From Sporobolomyces roseus (lineage: Eukaryota > Basidiomycota > Microbotryomycetes > Sporidiobolales > Sporidiobolaceae): a DNA stretch of 64,000 bases. The notes beneath the pieces were generated by a model, which ran no database searches, was not told the origin of the DNA, and worked only from the letters and a program-made list of their open reading frames with translations. The translations under genes and the position numbers were made by a program. The stretch spans positions 620,001 to 684,000 of the forward strand of contig JADILM010000001.1 of the NCBI GenBank assembly GCA_016617785.1. The letters run 5' to 3'. Below, piece after piece: positions 37,367-48,518 of this stretch. Every line of letters begins with the position of its first letter. Positions within the stretch are counted from its first letter, which is position 1.

Positions 37367-37557
37367 TTTCAGGATAAGTTGGAAAGAGAGAGCGAGAAAT
37401 TCGTCGGAGAGGGATCTCTCATTCGCAAGTCTCGCAGGCAGCGTAAACGAGTTTGATGACAACCGAGAGACACCAACGAAAACACCTTTTGATTGCGGAC
37501 TTCTGAAATCCTTCGGAACTACCCAAGTATATAAGAAAGAGGAGAAACGACGACTTT

Positions 37558-40291
37558 TTAGTAGAACGACTTGACCTGGCATTCGAAGCTATCGGCAGAG
37601 TCCTGATCACCTCCCGTGTACACTCCGATTTTGGGATACGGGCAAAGCTTGCGTTGGAAAGCGACTCCGTTCGCTTTGTTCGCATCTTTGTAGGAAGAAG
37701 CGACGATCTCGTCGGGAGCGCTAGCGTTTGTCGTACTTCAATCAGCAACGCTTCAAGGACAAGAGTGGGACGAGGAGCGACTCACTTTCCATTCTCAACC
37801 CAATCGAGGAGTGCGAGTACCATGTCGTGCTTTTTGTCGAATTCGCTAGATTGTCCAGTTCCGTTCAAAGCGAGAGGCTTTTGTGAGGCTTGACCAAAGT
37901 TGTAGGCACCTGGTCCACCACTGCAGTGAGCAACACCGGGTGCTGTGAGTTAAGAGGACACAGTCAGGCAAATGTTGGAGAAAGACAGGAGAAACGAAAA
38001 AGTTCACCTTCGAACATCCGGAATGAATTGTCGAGATCCGCTGGATATCCTAACGCTTTACGAACAGTCTCGTAGTACCACAGAGTCGATCCGGATGGGA
38101 TGAGTGTGTCGGCCATTCCCACGTAAGTAATCAGCTTGCCGTGTTTCAAGAAATCTGAAATATCGCCTTCCCAAGCATTCGTTTGGCCTGCAGGGAAGAG
38201 CGCGAAATAGTCAGCACACGTTGAGTGTATAGTGGCTACAGCGATGAAACGGGAGAGGTTCGGGACGAGGAGAAGCGAAAAAAGAGGTCAAAGAGATTAC
38301 TCACCGGGATCAGTCTCGTCTGCGATCTTGATGAGCTTCTCGAATTCGATCTCATCGGTGACGTTGAAGTCTCCTAGCGACGTTTGGTTCTGTACCTGGT
38401 AGTAGAAGTACGCAGGAGCTGTGTGGGAAGAAAGAAACGGGTGTTAGCGAAACGAAATGTCGAGAAGTATCGATGGAAAAAACATGCCAGGCCCGTAGGC
38501 AGACCCCCCAACCGAAAAAGCAGCTAGTCCTTCACTACCAGGCATGAAGCCGGGGAACAGGAGTTCAGCATTTGTCACGCTGTGGTAATCTGCCCAGATT
38601 CGATACATGCGGTCGATCTTCTCGTAGCTCAAACAGCTCGATGAGTTGGCGTAGGGCTGATCGCATGATAAGATCGAGAGTTCAGGGCGACAGACGAGAG
38701 GATTCGTGATAACGTTGTCTTTGACCCCGTCGAGTTCGTCGCATTGGCGAAGAACCTGTTCATCGGACAAAGCCAAGGTGCGACGACAGGGAAGGTCAGT
38801 CTCCGAACAGCACGCAGTACTCTTCATTGTCGGTGAAGGAGAACGAGAAGCTTACCTCAGCTCCGATTGTATCGTAATCAGCTCGAGTTAAATAAGCGGA
38901 CGTGTTCTGTTTGTTCACGATCGAATTTATCCTCCACGTTTGGCTGTTTAGCCTAGACCAGTACTGAGCGGCCGCACCTTTGAGCCCGAGCAGAAGGAGG
39001 AAGTACAGGAGGCAGGGAAGGGAGAAACGAGAAGTTCAGCTTCGAAGCCCAAATCATCTGGAATGCGTCAGGCTCACCTGCAATGACACCATCGTACGAG
39101 TCTGGGAATCTCTGAATCGACTTTAGTCCTTGTTTACCTCCAGAGGAACAGCCTATCAAGCAATACGATCGAAATCAGCTCTTCGCTCGAGAGGTCCTCG
39201 ATTGAAACTTGCAAAGACGTACCGTTCCAAATAGCCGTCTTGTGAGCCTTGCCGTAGTAGGCCTATCGAGCGAAGAGGTGAGTCAGCTCAAGGATCGGGG
39301 TGCGAAGCAAGCCTTGCTCACCTTGATGAGCTTTTTCGAGTAATCGGTTGTGAGCTGCACAGCGCGCCATCCGAAATCGATCTGCGACTCGGGACTACGA
39401 GTGAAGGAGGTAAAGAGTAGTCAGTAAGAGACTAGTGTTGTTCGGAGACTGAGAATAAGGGAAAAGATGGCGGACTTGTTGAGGGCGAAAGTTCCGTCTC
39501 CGGAGGTCCCGATGTGACCTTCATTGAGGAGCGTCGATGAGATGAGCTAAGTGATCGTATTCGGGGAGTATTGGTACGGAGCGGGAACTCACCAGCATTG
39601 GTTGATGCGACAGCGAATCCGTACTTCGTGATAGGAACTCCCATGTCGAGGAAGTTTACACCACCGGCGACTCTGAAGACGAGAGATACCATTGTAGCGA
39701 GGGATATCAGCGAGATGAGCGACGAGAATAGAACAGGTGGAGGAAGAAGGGAAGGAAAAGAGGAAAGCGAGCTCACCCTCCGTTACCGACCATCATGAAG
39801 CGTTCGTTCCATTCGTCGGAAGTAGGAAGCCAAAGCTCGAATTGAACCTACCGAAACGGACTTTGTCAGTTCCGAGAGAAAGAGAAAGTGTCGGGGAGAG
39901 AAGGAAGACGTACCTTTGACAAGTTCGACGTGTGAATGTAAGCTCCGAAACGACAGAAGTCTGGGAGATCGGGTACAGCAGTAGGATACGCAGGACTGCC
40001 ATATTCTCCCCAGTCGGAAGAGGAGAAGTTTGTTCCAGCTATCGAAGCGAAGAGACGTCAAAATGAAAGAAAGCGACGAAGGAAGACGGATCGACCATAG
40101 AAGAGAGGATGAGACTGACCAGGATAGTTTTGAGCAGCGTAGACCTCCAAGTTGGAAAGAAGCTCAGGTGCCGTCTTCCAAAGCTCTTGACAAGCTGAAC
40201 CCCATCGTCGTTCAACTTTCGGTACGGCGGAAGCTTGAGCTGTTACGAGCGACGCAGCTAGGGTCGCTGCGACTGCAGTCGAGAAGATCAT
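37558..40291 (-). CDS. Secreted tannase/feruloyl esterase family protein
   Basis: Fourteen exons (40291-40120, 40038-39914, 39847-39777, 39672-39593, 39518-39476, 39394-39322, 39262-39223, 39152-39078, 38977-38856, 38755-38488, 38418-38305, 38187-38008, 37942-37786, 37720-37558) give 560 residues. A signal peptide (MIFSTAVAATLAASLVTAQA) marks secretion. Family motifs: MMVGNGGVAGG, the nucleophile in NGCSSGGKQG, DGVIAGAAAQYWSRLN, and the catalytic His next to a Cys in PGVAHCSGGPGA, where the two Cys would form the known disulfide near the active site. Known role: hydrolyses gallate or ferulate esters from plants; the substrate cannot be told from sequence. One intron is GC-AG (38487-38419, donor GCATGT). 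Confidence 0.93.
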
Positions 40292-40782
40292 TTGTCGAGG
40301 TGTTCTGAGGGTTGTCGAAGTCTTGAGGAAAGTTGAGGGAAAGAGAAGAAGAAGCGAGAGAAGTTGAGGAGAAAGAAGGAAGGAAGAGAGGAGCCCCGCT
40401 ACGATAGAGACTACGGTACCGGTCATATCGACTTTTGAACGGGTAAGATTCGTCGGAAGAACAGAATCGCCGTCTCGAACCGGAGATTTTGCAAATTTGA
40501 TCGTCTGGCCTTGCAAAGACTTCCCTCGTGAGCAGTCGATCGACGCTAGCCTATTTTCGTTTGCTGCGTGGGCAAATCGTTCATCCAGAGTTTGAGGAAG
40601 CGGTCTAATAGAGGTGGGGAGAAATTAGCGAGGAGGAGGAGAAGGAAGGAAAGATAACTCACTCTGGGGCTGAAGGCGTAGTTCGGGACGCACAACAGAA
40701 AGCTCTGACGAGGCCTTGACTGGCAATAGGAGAGATGAGTGATGTAAGAGAGAGAGAACTCGGTCGAGAGCGATCGAGAGAA
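40292..40782. promoter_or_regulatory. tannase upstream region, bounded by a transposon
   Basis: 491 bp from the esterase start codon to the left end of the hAT-like element. Open frames here are shadows. The promoter must lie within this stretch or inside the inserted element. Confidence 0.4.
40775..40782. repeat. target-site duplication, left copy (outer element)
   Basis: CGAGAGAA before TATGGTTGG. The identical 8 bases are at 42920-42927 after CCAACCATA. Confidence 0.8.
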
Positions 40783-41009
40783 TATGGTTGGCAAAATTTA
40801 CGGCTTTACGTCGTAAACTACGGTTCCGTACGACTTTTTACCGTAAAGAGTACGGCTACTTACGGTACGGAGGTGGCTGGACTTACGGCTCGTATCGTAA
40901 CCGTACCGTAGACCGTACGTATATAAATCACAAACTCCGGCCGACTTCTTACGGAAAGTGCTCTGGCTCAGTCGCAATCCTCTACTTGATGTTTTTGTGG
41001 ACGACCAGA

Positions 41010-41016
41010 GTTCAAT
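41010..41016. repeat. target-site duplication, left copy (nested element)
   Basis: GTTCAAT directly next to the left inverted repeat. The same 7 bases follow the right inverted repeat at 42501-42507. Confidence 0.75.
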
Positions 41017-42500
41017 CTCTGTGAAAACGTAATTGCCAAAATTCCATCTGAGTTCGATTCCAGTTCCCTCGAGTTCCGCGCATTCGTCAGGCGGGAGTTC
41101 TTCCAAGATTCCGTCCGGTTCCATCCTGATTCCGCGTCATGTCATCCTCCGCCCTTGAGATGGAACCCGACTCGCAATGCTCTTCTTAGTCCGCTTATAG
41201 CTCTCGGAAGCTCTTATGAGTTCCATGCGAGTTCCAGCTCGATTCTCACGGGCTTCGCACTGGGTTCCTCCTCTATTTCGGTTGCTCGCTCGCTCGCTCG
41301 ATGCTCGCACAAGTACAGAGATAGTAAGTTATTCTCATTACACACTAGATGAACTACAACAATAAAGGGATAAAGGGATGACTAGAGACGAAAGATAGAC
41401 GCGAGAGCAGATCGGGAGTCGAACAAAATCTAATGATATTCAGGACAGAGGATCAGCACTGGCTCTGGCAGAAGAGAGAGGAAAGGTAGCTCACCAATAA
41501 GGGACTGGGCAGAGATGGATTGAAGCAGAACGATCCGAGTCAGAAGGGAAAGAAACATGAGCGATCCAAGCAGCAAAGAGCGGTAGCATCTGAAGCAGCA
41601 TGATAGTCAAAGCAGGGGCTCCTGGTTGCTCAATGAGGGGAGTCTGCGACCTCTCAAGGGAACGGGAGGGAAGGGAAGGGAAGGGAAGGAGAGGGTAGGG
41701 GAGGTACGGGAGGAGGAAGGGGATCACTCAACAAAACAACGTGCTCGAAGAGCAGGGAAGTTCAACAAGAGTGATGGGAAAGCTTACCTAAGGGAGACCT
41801 GGCTTTCTCCTCCGAACACTGACGCTATGCGGGTCAACGAAGAGCTTGATGACTGGAAACCGGTTGTTGTTTTGTTGGATGACGAAAAGTTGAATGAAAA
41901 AGTTGGACGACGAGAACGGCGTAGGAGGAGGGAATTAGAGGATGGACAGGATAAGTGTAGGTAACGAGAGCTGTCAGGTGGTCAAGAGAGTGTAGTACGA
42001 TGAGATGTTGAGGAATTGTTGGGAAGAAGTGAGAAGAAGGAAGAGAAGAGGGAAACTTCCCGCGCGCTCGAATTTCTGTTTTTTTTTTCGCTAAGTCCAT
42101 CTCCTCGCTTTTCCCGCCACTGCCGCTTTACTATCCCGTCATTGAGAACGCTTTAACGAACTCAATCATCCTGTGTTACCAGTGCAAATGATCTAACGGT
42201 GCTTTGCCATGTTCGATAAGCAGTTTTCGAAACGAGAGTGACAAAACATACCGCTATCGCAATGCGATTGAGCGTGGAATCGAGGTGGAACTGCTTCGCA
42301 CCGAGGTAGAACTAGCTCCGAGGCGCAACAGCACTGCGAGAGAACTCGCCTTCACTGTCGGTGGAATTTGGAGAGAACCGCCTTCAGAGCATACCGAGAT
42401 CGTCAAGTCTAGAAGCAAATGGAACTTGGGAAGAATCGGAAGAGCTCGCGGAATTGAGAAGCGACTGAGATGGAATTTTGGCAATTACGTTTTCACAGAG
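41017..42500. mobile_element. second DNA element nested in the first
   Basis: The ends are inverted repeats of at least 35 bp with one or two mismatches, beginning CTCTGTGAAAACGTAATTGC at 41017 and found inverted up to 42500. The flanks are a direct repeat GTTCAAT (41010-41016 and 42501-42507), or 8 bp (GTTCAATC) if the outer C is counted as target. GTTCC/GGAAC motifs are frequent inside both ends. The middle (about 41350-42150) has ordinary-looking sequence with purine-rich tracts and no transposase. It could be a non-autonomous element with captured host DNA. Confidence 0.75.
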
Positions 42501-42927
42501 GTTCAATCCTGACACCTCGCAATCATTCTTGCGAGGGCTTTGCATGGTCGCGACCTCCATTCTGCATGGAGAGCTAGACCCGAGTTGCTGTAGAGCCGTC
42601 GAGTCTTGCGAAAGTATAGCAATCGCGAGTTTTGACAACTCTTTCCGTCGATTTCTCGGTCTTTCTTTTTTGCGGCTTCGACTCTTACGAAGTGTGCACT
42701 CTCGTGTAGTCCACCTCACCCTCTGGATACGACTTTGAGTCATAAATTGGCCCGCGGAAGAGAGTTATCCGTAAAATCCGTACTACGGTTACGAGGTCCT
42801 TCCGATACGGCTACGAGTACGGTACGGAAAGTCTACGGTTACGGAAATCTGCCGTACCGTAAGCCGTACGTGAAAAACGAGTGACTTACGAGTACGGTAC
42901 GTACGGAAAACCAACCATACGAGAGAA

Positions 42928-43451
42928 CTTCAAATGCTCACCATTCACCAGTCATCTCGCCAAGTACCCTGCGTAACTTCCGCCAGACCCAGAGACCGTC
43001 TAGTATGAGCCTCCTACCAGCGAGGAAGCGCTCAACAGCCAGATCGCTCCTGTATCAAACGAAATGACCCTTCATCTCGGAAATCGCTGCTTCGCCCTAC
43101 TGGACTCGTTAGCAGGCTCAGCGTTACCTCAGGAGGAAGGGAGATAGCTGATGGAGCAATCAACGTCAACAGTGGGACCTCTCGCTGTGAGGGGAATGCG
43201 ATATGGGTTAAACAATTCGACTCACCATCAACTCGCTCGAGACTTCCTCCTCTCGCTCCATTCGTCTGATGCTGGGTCCATAGGAGGATGAACGAAGGTT
43301 TCGTGATGCAGGGAGGCAGCTCGAGACGACTCTACTCCGCGGACAACATGATCGAAATGGCTCCTATCTTCAATCGGGTCTCTTACCTTCTCTCACCCTC
43401 TCCATCTCGCTTCGCCCCTGGCAACGACCATTCCGTTCAATAGATACCGAT
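42928..43451. other. intergenic between transposon and orphan D
   Basis: 524 bp with no coding call. It contains the presumed promoter and 5' region of orphan D. Confidence 0.4.
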
Positions 43452-44401
43452 ATGGGTCTCGAAAACTGGAAGTCTCGATTGCACGACCTTGAAGCGTACC
43501 TCGACGAGATCGAGAAGCTTGCGCTGTCGAGACTGGCCACGGACTACGGAGACCCTGATCCACAGACACGTTCTCGATGGAAGGCAGTTTTCGACGGGTG
43601 GAAGGAAGAAATGAAGGCAACTTTGCCGGTTTGCGTCAACGAGAACAGGTATTGGCGTAGAATTCAATATTTGCTGGAAAGTTTTACGCGCGATGTAACA
43701 CGAGGACTGGATGTAAGCTTGTTCCATCACCTTGAGAGACGCTTGAGCTGATTCAGATTTTCCTAACAGGTCCTTGATCGGAACGGAGATGTTGTTTCGC
43801 AGATGCGGGCTCGGATCGTCCTCGCTACCGTTCAAGCCAAGTCTCCCCCGTCAATTCCGGACTGGGTCGACGACACTCATCATCCTATCCCCGTCCCCAT
43901 CACCGTGAGGCGACTCGCGGAACTCGGGGATCGCTTAAGGTCGATGCAGAACAAGATCAACGAGGCGAGGCGACCGAGTTATGAATGGAACAAGCTCACC
44001 GCATGGACTGAAGCCATCGAGACCGCGATGACTCTTCACGTCTGGCTCGATCCGGAGTGGGCCAAGATCAATTACATGTTGGACGAAATCATGTCGTACT
44101 TTGAGAAAGGAGGAGATGTGCGAAACTCCCCTCACTATCATCATCTTTCGTCCTGCTTGCTGACATTGCGCTCTTACTTTCGATGCAGCTCCTTGATGAC
44201 TCCGGACAGATCAAGCAGAACTTGACGTTTCAAGGATTATTGAACGCTATGAAGGAACCTTGGATTTTCAAGCAACGTTTCCCTCGACAAGGGCTGATCT
44301 TGCGTTCGCTCGAGTCGACGAGACGCATCAGCAGTCGAGTCGCTCGTCGACACGGGATCCAGACTCAAGGCGTCGCGGAAGAAGGAGGAAGTTACTTCTG
44401 A
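43452..44401 (+). CDS. Orphan protein D with internal repeats
   Basis: Three exons (43452-43712, 43770-44117, 44189-44401), each a multiple of three, give 273 residues. Exons 1 and 2 show the same layout: a helix rich in charged residues, then a Trp-containing stretch (WKAVFDGWKEEM; WNKLTAWTEAIETAM), then a segment ending RDVTRGLD or FEKGGD at the splice site. Exons 2 and 3 both start with a similar V/L-LD-x-x-G (VLDRNGD, LLDDSGQ). This looks like an exon-encoded repeat. I recognise no family. It is close to a transposon insertion but uses normal host codon and splice patterns. Confidence 0.55.
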
Positions 44402-44735
44402 AAGATCGGACTTTCGTTTGTTTATTTATCTGTACTTGTAAAGTCCGTTCTTCGTGCAGACTAAAGCAGTATCTATGACCGGACGCTCGCTATCGCTTCG
44501 AGCTGTCTGCGTCATCGTGAAGCCCGTCAAAGAAGTGTTGCGAAATCAGACGAGAGGAGCTGATTTTCGATGAAAAAGTCAAAGGACCGGGATGGGGCCA
44601 ACTCGATTTGGAGATAGCTATCGAAGTCTTCTTTGGGGGCGGTAAGTTCGGATTACTGACTTGAGAAAATTCGAATATTTGAGGTGAGCGAAGGGAGGAG
44701 CAAAAAGCAGCAGGTCTCCTTCAACCAAGCCAACC
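44402..44735. other. intergenic, 334 bp
   Basis: Promoter region of the EBP1/cdb4-like gene. No gene seen. Confidence 0.4.
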
Positions 44736-46522
44736 ATGTCTACTACCACTCAAGCTCCTACTGCTCCTGCTTCAGAGGTCGCCCGTACGTCTAAAGTCTC
44801 TCTAGTGACTCTCGTCAAAGGAGATGAGAGGGTTTCATCTCGACTGACTTTCTTTTGATCTTCATCTCTCCATCTCCACACTACCTCTGACCTCCTGAAC
44901 ACCTCCCACGAACCTAACGAAACATCCAAATATACCCCTTGTCCTCTTCCTGACTCGTTTAATCCTCTCCTTCTTCCCCTCGCTCAACGGCACGACCTAC
45001 CAACTTCGACTTAAATCTCATCACTCTGTTCAACCACTGTAGTTCCCACTGCTACCCTCGACAAGTACAAGGCCGCCGCTACCGTCGTCTCATCTGTCCT
45101 TCAACAAATCATCTCAAAGGCTACTGATGGAAAGAACATTCTCGAACTCTGCGAGGAAGGTGACAAGCTCGTCGAGGAGGGTGTAAAGGGTCTCTACAAC
45201 AAGGTCAAGGGTACCCCCAAAGGTGAGTCTCTCTTCAGTATTGTCTCTGCTCCTACTTTAGCATATACTCATTTTTCGCTCAATCGCTCTTTCTCGCACA
45301 GGTATCGCTTTCCCTACCACTGTCTCCGTCAACAACGTCATCCAAAACTTCTCCCCTGTCCCAAGTGACAAGGAAGCTGCTGCTCAAGCCCTCAAATCCG
45401 AAGATATCGTCAAGATTGTCGTAGGAGCACACATCGATGGTTATCCCGTTGTTGCTGGTGAGACGTGAGTTATACCTTCGACTCTGAATACCTAACATTT
45501 AGACGATACTGACGAGACCTGTTTCCCCACGTTGGATAGCATCGTTGTTGGATCCGAGTCTGTTTCTGGTGTCAAGGCCGACCTCATTCAAGCCGCTTAC
45601 CAAGCTGGAGAGATCGCTCTTCGTACCGTCAAGCCCGGAGTCCGAAACTGGGAGGTTACCGATGCTATCAAGTCTTTGTTCAAGGAGTACGAAGCTTCGG
45701 GAGTCAAGGGTGTAGAGGGTATCCTTTCTCACCAAGTGCGAATTATCTCTCTGTACTGTAGAATCGAGGCAGAGCTAATATTGTCGATTGTAGTTCACTC
45801 AAAACAACCTTGAAGCCAAGAAGGGTCTCGTTTCTACTCCTACCGCTTCTCAACGAAGTGATTCCGATAACGCTTACCTCTTCGAAGAGGGAGAAGTTTA
45901 CGGTCTCAACATCAATGTTACCAACGGTGACAAGACTGTACGTATCACACTCATGATCCTCGTCCTTTCCTCGAATGACTTGACTGATAAAGAGTGTTTC
46001 CAATCGTTTAGCCCAAAACCTCCGACATTCAAAAGACCACCATCTTCTCCAAGACCCCTACCACCTACATGCTCAAGATGAAGACTTCCCGAGCGACCTT
46101 CTCTGAAATCTCTACCAAGGCTGGATCTTTCCCCTTCACCCTCCGAATTATGGAAGACGAGACTCGCGCACGAATGGGTGTAAAAGAGTGTGTTCAACAT
46201 AACCTCGTCAAGGGTTACGAGCTTACGTGAGTTCCCGCACCCTCCCATTGTCCCCTTCAAAAGGGGAAAGGAAACTGATTAAGGATTGATGATTTTCAGT
46301 ACCTGCGACAAACCTACCGATCTCACCGCCAACATCTTCCTCACTTTCGCCGTTACCAAGACTGGAGCCACCCGAATCTCTCTTCCCCCTACTTACTACT
46401 CTGCCGAGAAGGTCAAGAGTGAGGTCCAACTTTCCGAGGAGACAAAATCGACCCTTGCGAAGAGCTTGAAGGCCAAGGTACAGAAGAAGAAGAAGACTCC
46501 TGCTGCTGAGGAGAAGAAGTGA
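44736..46522 (+). CDS. PA2G4/EBP1 (cdb4)-type methionine aminopeptidase-like protein
   Basis: Seven exons (44736-44784, 45043-45222, 45302-45464, 45540-45735, 45794-45937, 46012-46226, 46300-46522) give 389 residues. The pita-bread fold is recognisable: ILELCEEGDKLVEEGV, AFPTTVSVNNVIQNFSP, DIVKIVVGAHIDGYP, and GVEGILSHQ. The C-terminus is Lys-rich (AKVQKKKKTPAAEEKK), as in EBP1, where it binds RNA. Metal ligands of active methionine aminopeptidases are not all kept, so it is probably not a peptidase. Known relatives (human PA2G4, fission yeast cdb4) bind 60S ribosomes at the tunnel exit. The first intron is unusually long for this region (258 bp), as often seen in highly expressed ribosome-related genes. 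Confidence 0.93.
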
Positions 46523-46929
46523 ATAGGTTGATGGTCAGAAGAGGGGCTTACTTATGAAAGATGAGGAGAAGGGAGAGGGGAGAGTGAAAATAGCATACTG
46601 AACAATCGTATAAAATTAGCAGTGAAATTCTCTCTGTTCGTTTCGCAATCTCTATCGTATCGTTCTCGTTGCTCTCAAGATAAGAGGAAGAGATAAGCAT
46701 AAAATCTCGGCGACCTTTTTGCGAAATCATCATGAGGTTTTCTCAAGACTAGCTTTCTCCCCTCCCTTTTCTCCTCACTCCACTTCGTTCTGTCACTCGC
46801 GCATCACTCAGCGATACTCCTCTCGATACACTGGCCTCTACACGATTGAATCAACTCGAATCTCATCTCAAATCTAATCCTCCTTCTCCTTCCTCGACTC
46901 TCACTACTCAAACACTTACTCAAACCAGC
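46523..46929. other. intergenic, 407 bp
   Basis: 3' flank of the EBP1-like gene and promoter of the GST gene. Frame upstream of the GST start is open without an ATG from about 46846. Confidence 0.4.
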
Positions 46930-48148
46930 ATGTCTACTCAACCAAAGATCACTGTTCATTGGTTGGATCAATCGAGGGCTCAACGAGTCTTGTGGTTATT
47001 AGAAGAGGTTAGCTTCCAATCTCCCTCTTGCAAACTTCCCTCTCCTCGAATTTCCAGGCTGATTGAATCTCGTTCGTTCGTATAGCTTGAGCTCCCTTAC
47101 GAGCGTTAGTCTACCTTTGCCCTCCCTCTGAACCGCCTCTATAGAGACAAGAACGGCTTCCGGCATCAACTCTCTTACCGATCGCAACCCTCGAAGAGTC
47201 CTCTAACTGACGACGAGCGGGATGTGATGATATAGTCAAAACTTACAAGCGGGATCCGAAGACGATGTTGGCTCCTAAAGAATTGTCGGATGTTCACCCA
47301 CTCGGAAAGGTCAGTTTTCACTCATCTCCCCTTAATCTCCAGTCTTATAGAGACGGTCACCATGGGAAGGAGTAGCTGGATATTGGACACCGACATGGTT
47401 GTAGGCGAGGAGTGAACTTGTACTGACTCTTCTCCTTTGCGAATGGTTTCGAACAGTCTCCCGTTATTACCATCGATGAAGGCAAGGGTTCCGCGCCCCT
47501 CGTAGTCGCTGAATCAGGAGCAATCTGTGAACTCCTCATTGAACGATACGGCATGAAGAAGTTGGGATACGGACCTGAAGGAGACATGAAGCAACGAGCT
47601 GATTATCTTTACTGGATGCATTGGGCCGAGGTACGCTTTAGTTCTCTCTCTCTCGTATCTCTCTCCTTTCCCTCAGGGACTGATACAAGAGATTGTGAGG
47701 AGTACAGGGTACCGCCATGACTCCCCTGATGATCGCGATCGTTTTCGCACAAATCCCTAAACAAGCACCATTCCTCGTTCGACCCATCGTAGCTGGTATC
47801 GCGGCTGGAGTCAACGCACAATTCATCCGACCTAGGCTGAAGAACAACTATGGGTTTGTCGAGGAATGGTTGAAGGGAAAGGAATACTTCGTCGGAGATC
47901 ATCTATCAGGTGCTGATGGTACGTTCCATCCTTGTCTCACCTACTTCGCCGACTCAAGCTGAGAAAGTCTGTCGCGCGTGCGTACAGTCATGATGTCGTT
48001 CATTGCGGAATCCCTCGAAGCTGCTCCCCTCAACAACGCCGACTACCCCAATATCACCAGATGGCACAAATCGATTCAGAACAGACCGGCTTATCAAGTC
48101 GCAGAAGAAAAGGGTGGCAGGAACGATTTGACCATGTTCGTCAAGTAG
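46930..48148 (+). CDS. Glutathione S-transferase (GTT1-like)
   Basis: Six exons (46930-47007, 47086-47104, 47236-47309, 47457-47630, 47708-47918, 47988-48148) give 238 residues. The N-terminal thioredoxin-like domain reads VHWLDQSRAQRVLWLLEE, LELPYE, and later KSPVITIDEG with VVAESGAICELLIERYG, the glutathione-binding ES motif. The C-terminal helical domain includes GDHLSGADVMMSF, the conserved GST folding motif. Known role: conjugates glutathione to electrophiles; GTT1 of yeast is ER-associated. Exon 2 is a 19-nt micro-exon. Confidence 0.93.
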
Positions 48149-48518
48149 AATAGATCGGAGAGAGTGGGATATCGATATGGTTGAAGTCTTTGTCTGTACG
48201 AGATAATGAAAGATCAGTTTACGAACAACGCTACGAGGCCCGCAAGCTTCGCTCGAAGGACAGGGCGAGCTTGATCGCTCGCAATACTGCATCTGGATTG
48301 GCGAGAACAGGCTGCAGCGAGAGAATCTGCAGCTTCATTCGACTTTTGCGACAAATCGGTGCGATTCGTCTCATGATTGACTGTTGGCTGAGCTCGAGTA
48401 CTCCGGAGCTGCTTCATTCATGCCTCTGAGAAACAGATAGCCAAAGTTCGGAGTGATGCGAAACAAACGTCGTTAGATTTGCGAAATTCCTCTCTTCGTT
48501 CAAACGATTCACTCAACA
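48149..48518. other. intergenic, 370 bp
   Basis: No gene seen; promoter region of the AP-3 mu gene. Confidence 0.4.

Larger units (their letters stand above)
40783..42919. mobile_element. hAT-like non-autonomous DNA element (outer)
   Basis: The ends are perfect 9-bp inverted repeats, TATGGTTGG at 40783-40791 and CCAACCATA at 42911-42919. The flanks are an 8-bp direct repeat, CGAGAGAA (40775-40782 and 42920-42927). An 8-bp target duplication is the hAT signature. Both subterminal zones (about 40795-40970 and 42765-42910) are packed with TACGG/CCGTA motifs in both directions, as in transposase-binding regions of hAT elements. No transposase frame is present. Without the nested insert and its extra target copy, the element is about 650 bp, so it is probably a MITE. 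Confidence 0.8.

Noticed and set aside
38953..39078. Reading through the tannase exon at 39078 to give a longer exon
   Set aside because: It reaches a stop; removing 39077-38978 as an intron gives the conserved GVIAGAAAQYWSRLN instead.
40795..40970. TACGG repeats as a CRISPR-like or satellite array
   Set aside because: Irregular spacing, both orientations, and placement next to TIRs fit hAT subterminal motifs.
41491..42100. Minus-strand open frames inside the nested element as a transposase
   Set aside because: No DDE/RNase H motifs, no hAT dimerisation motif, low complexity.
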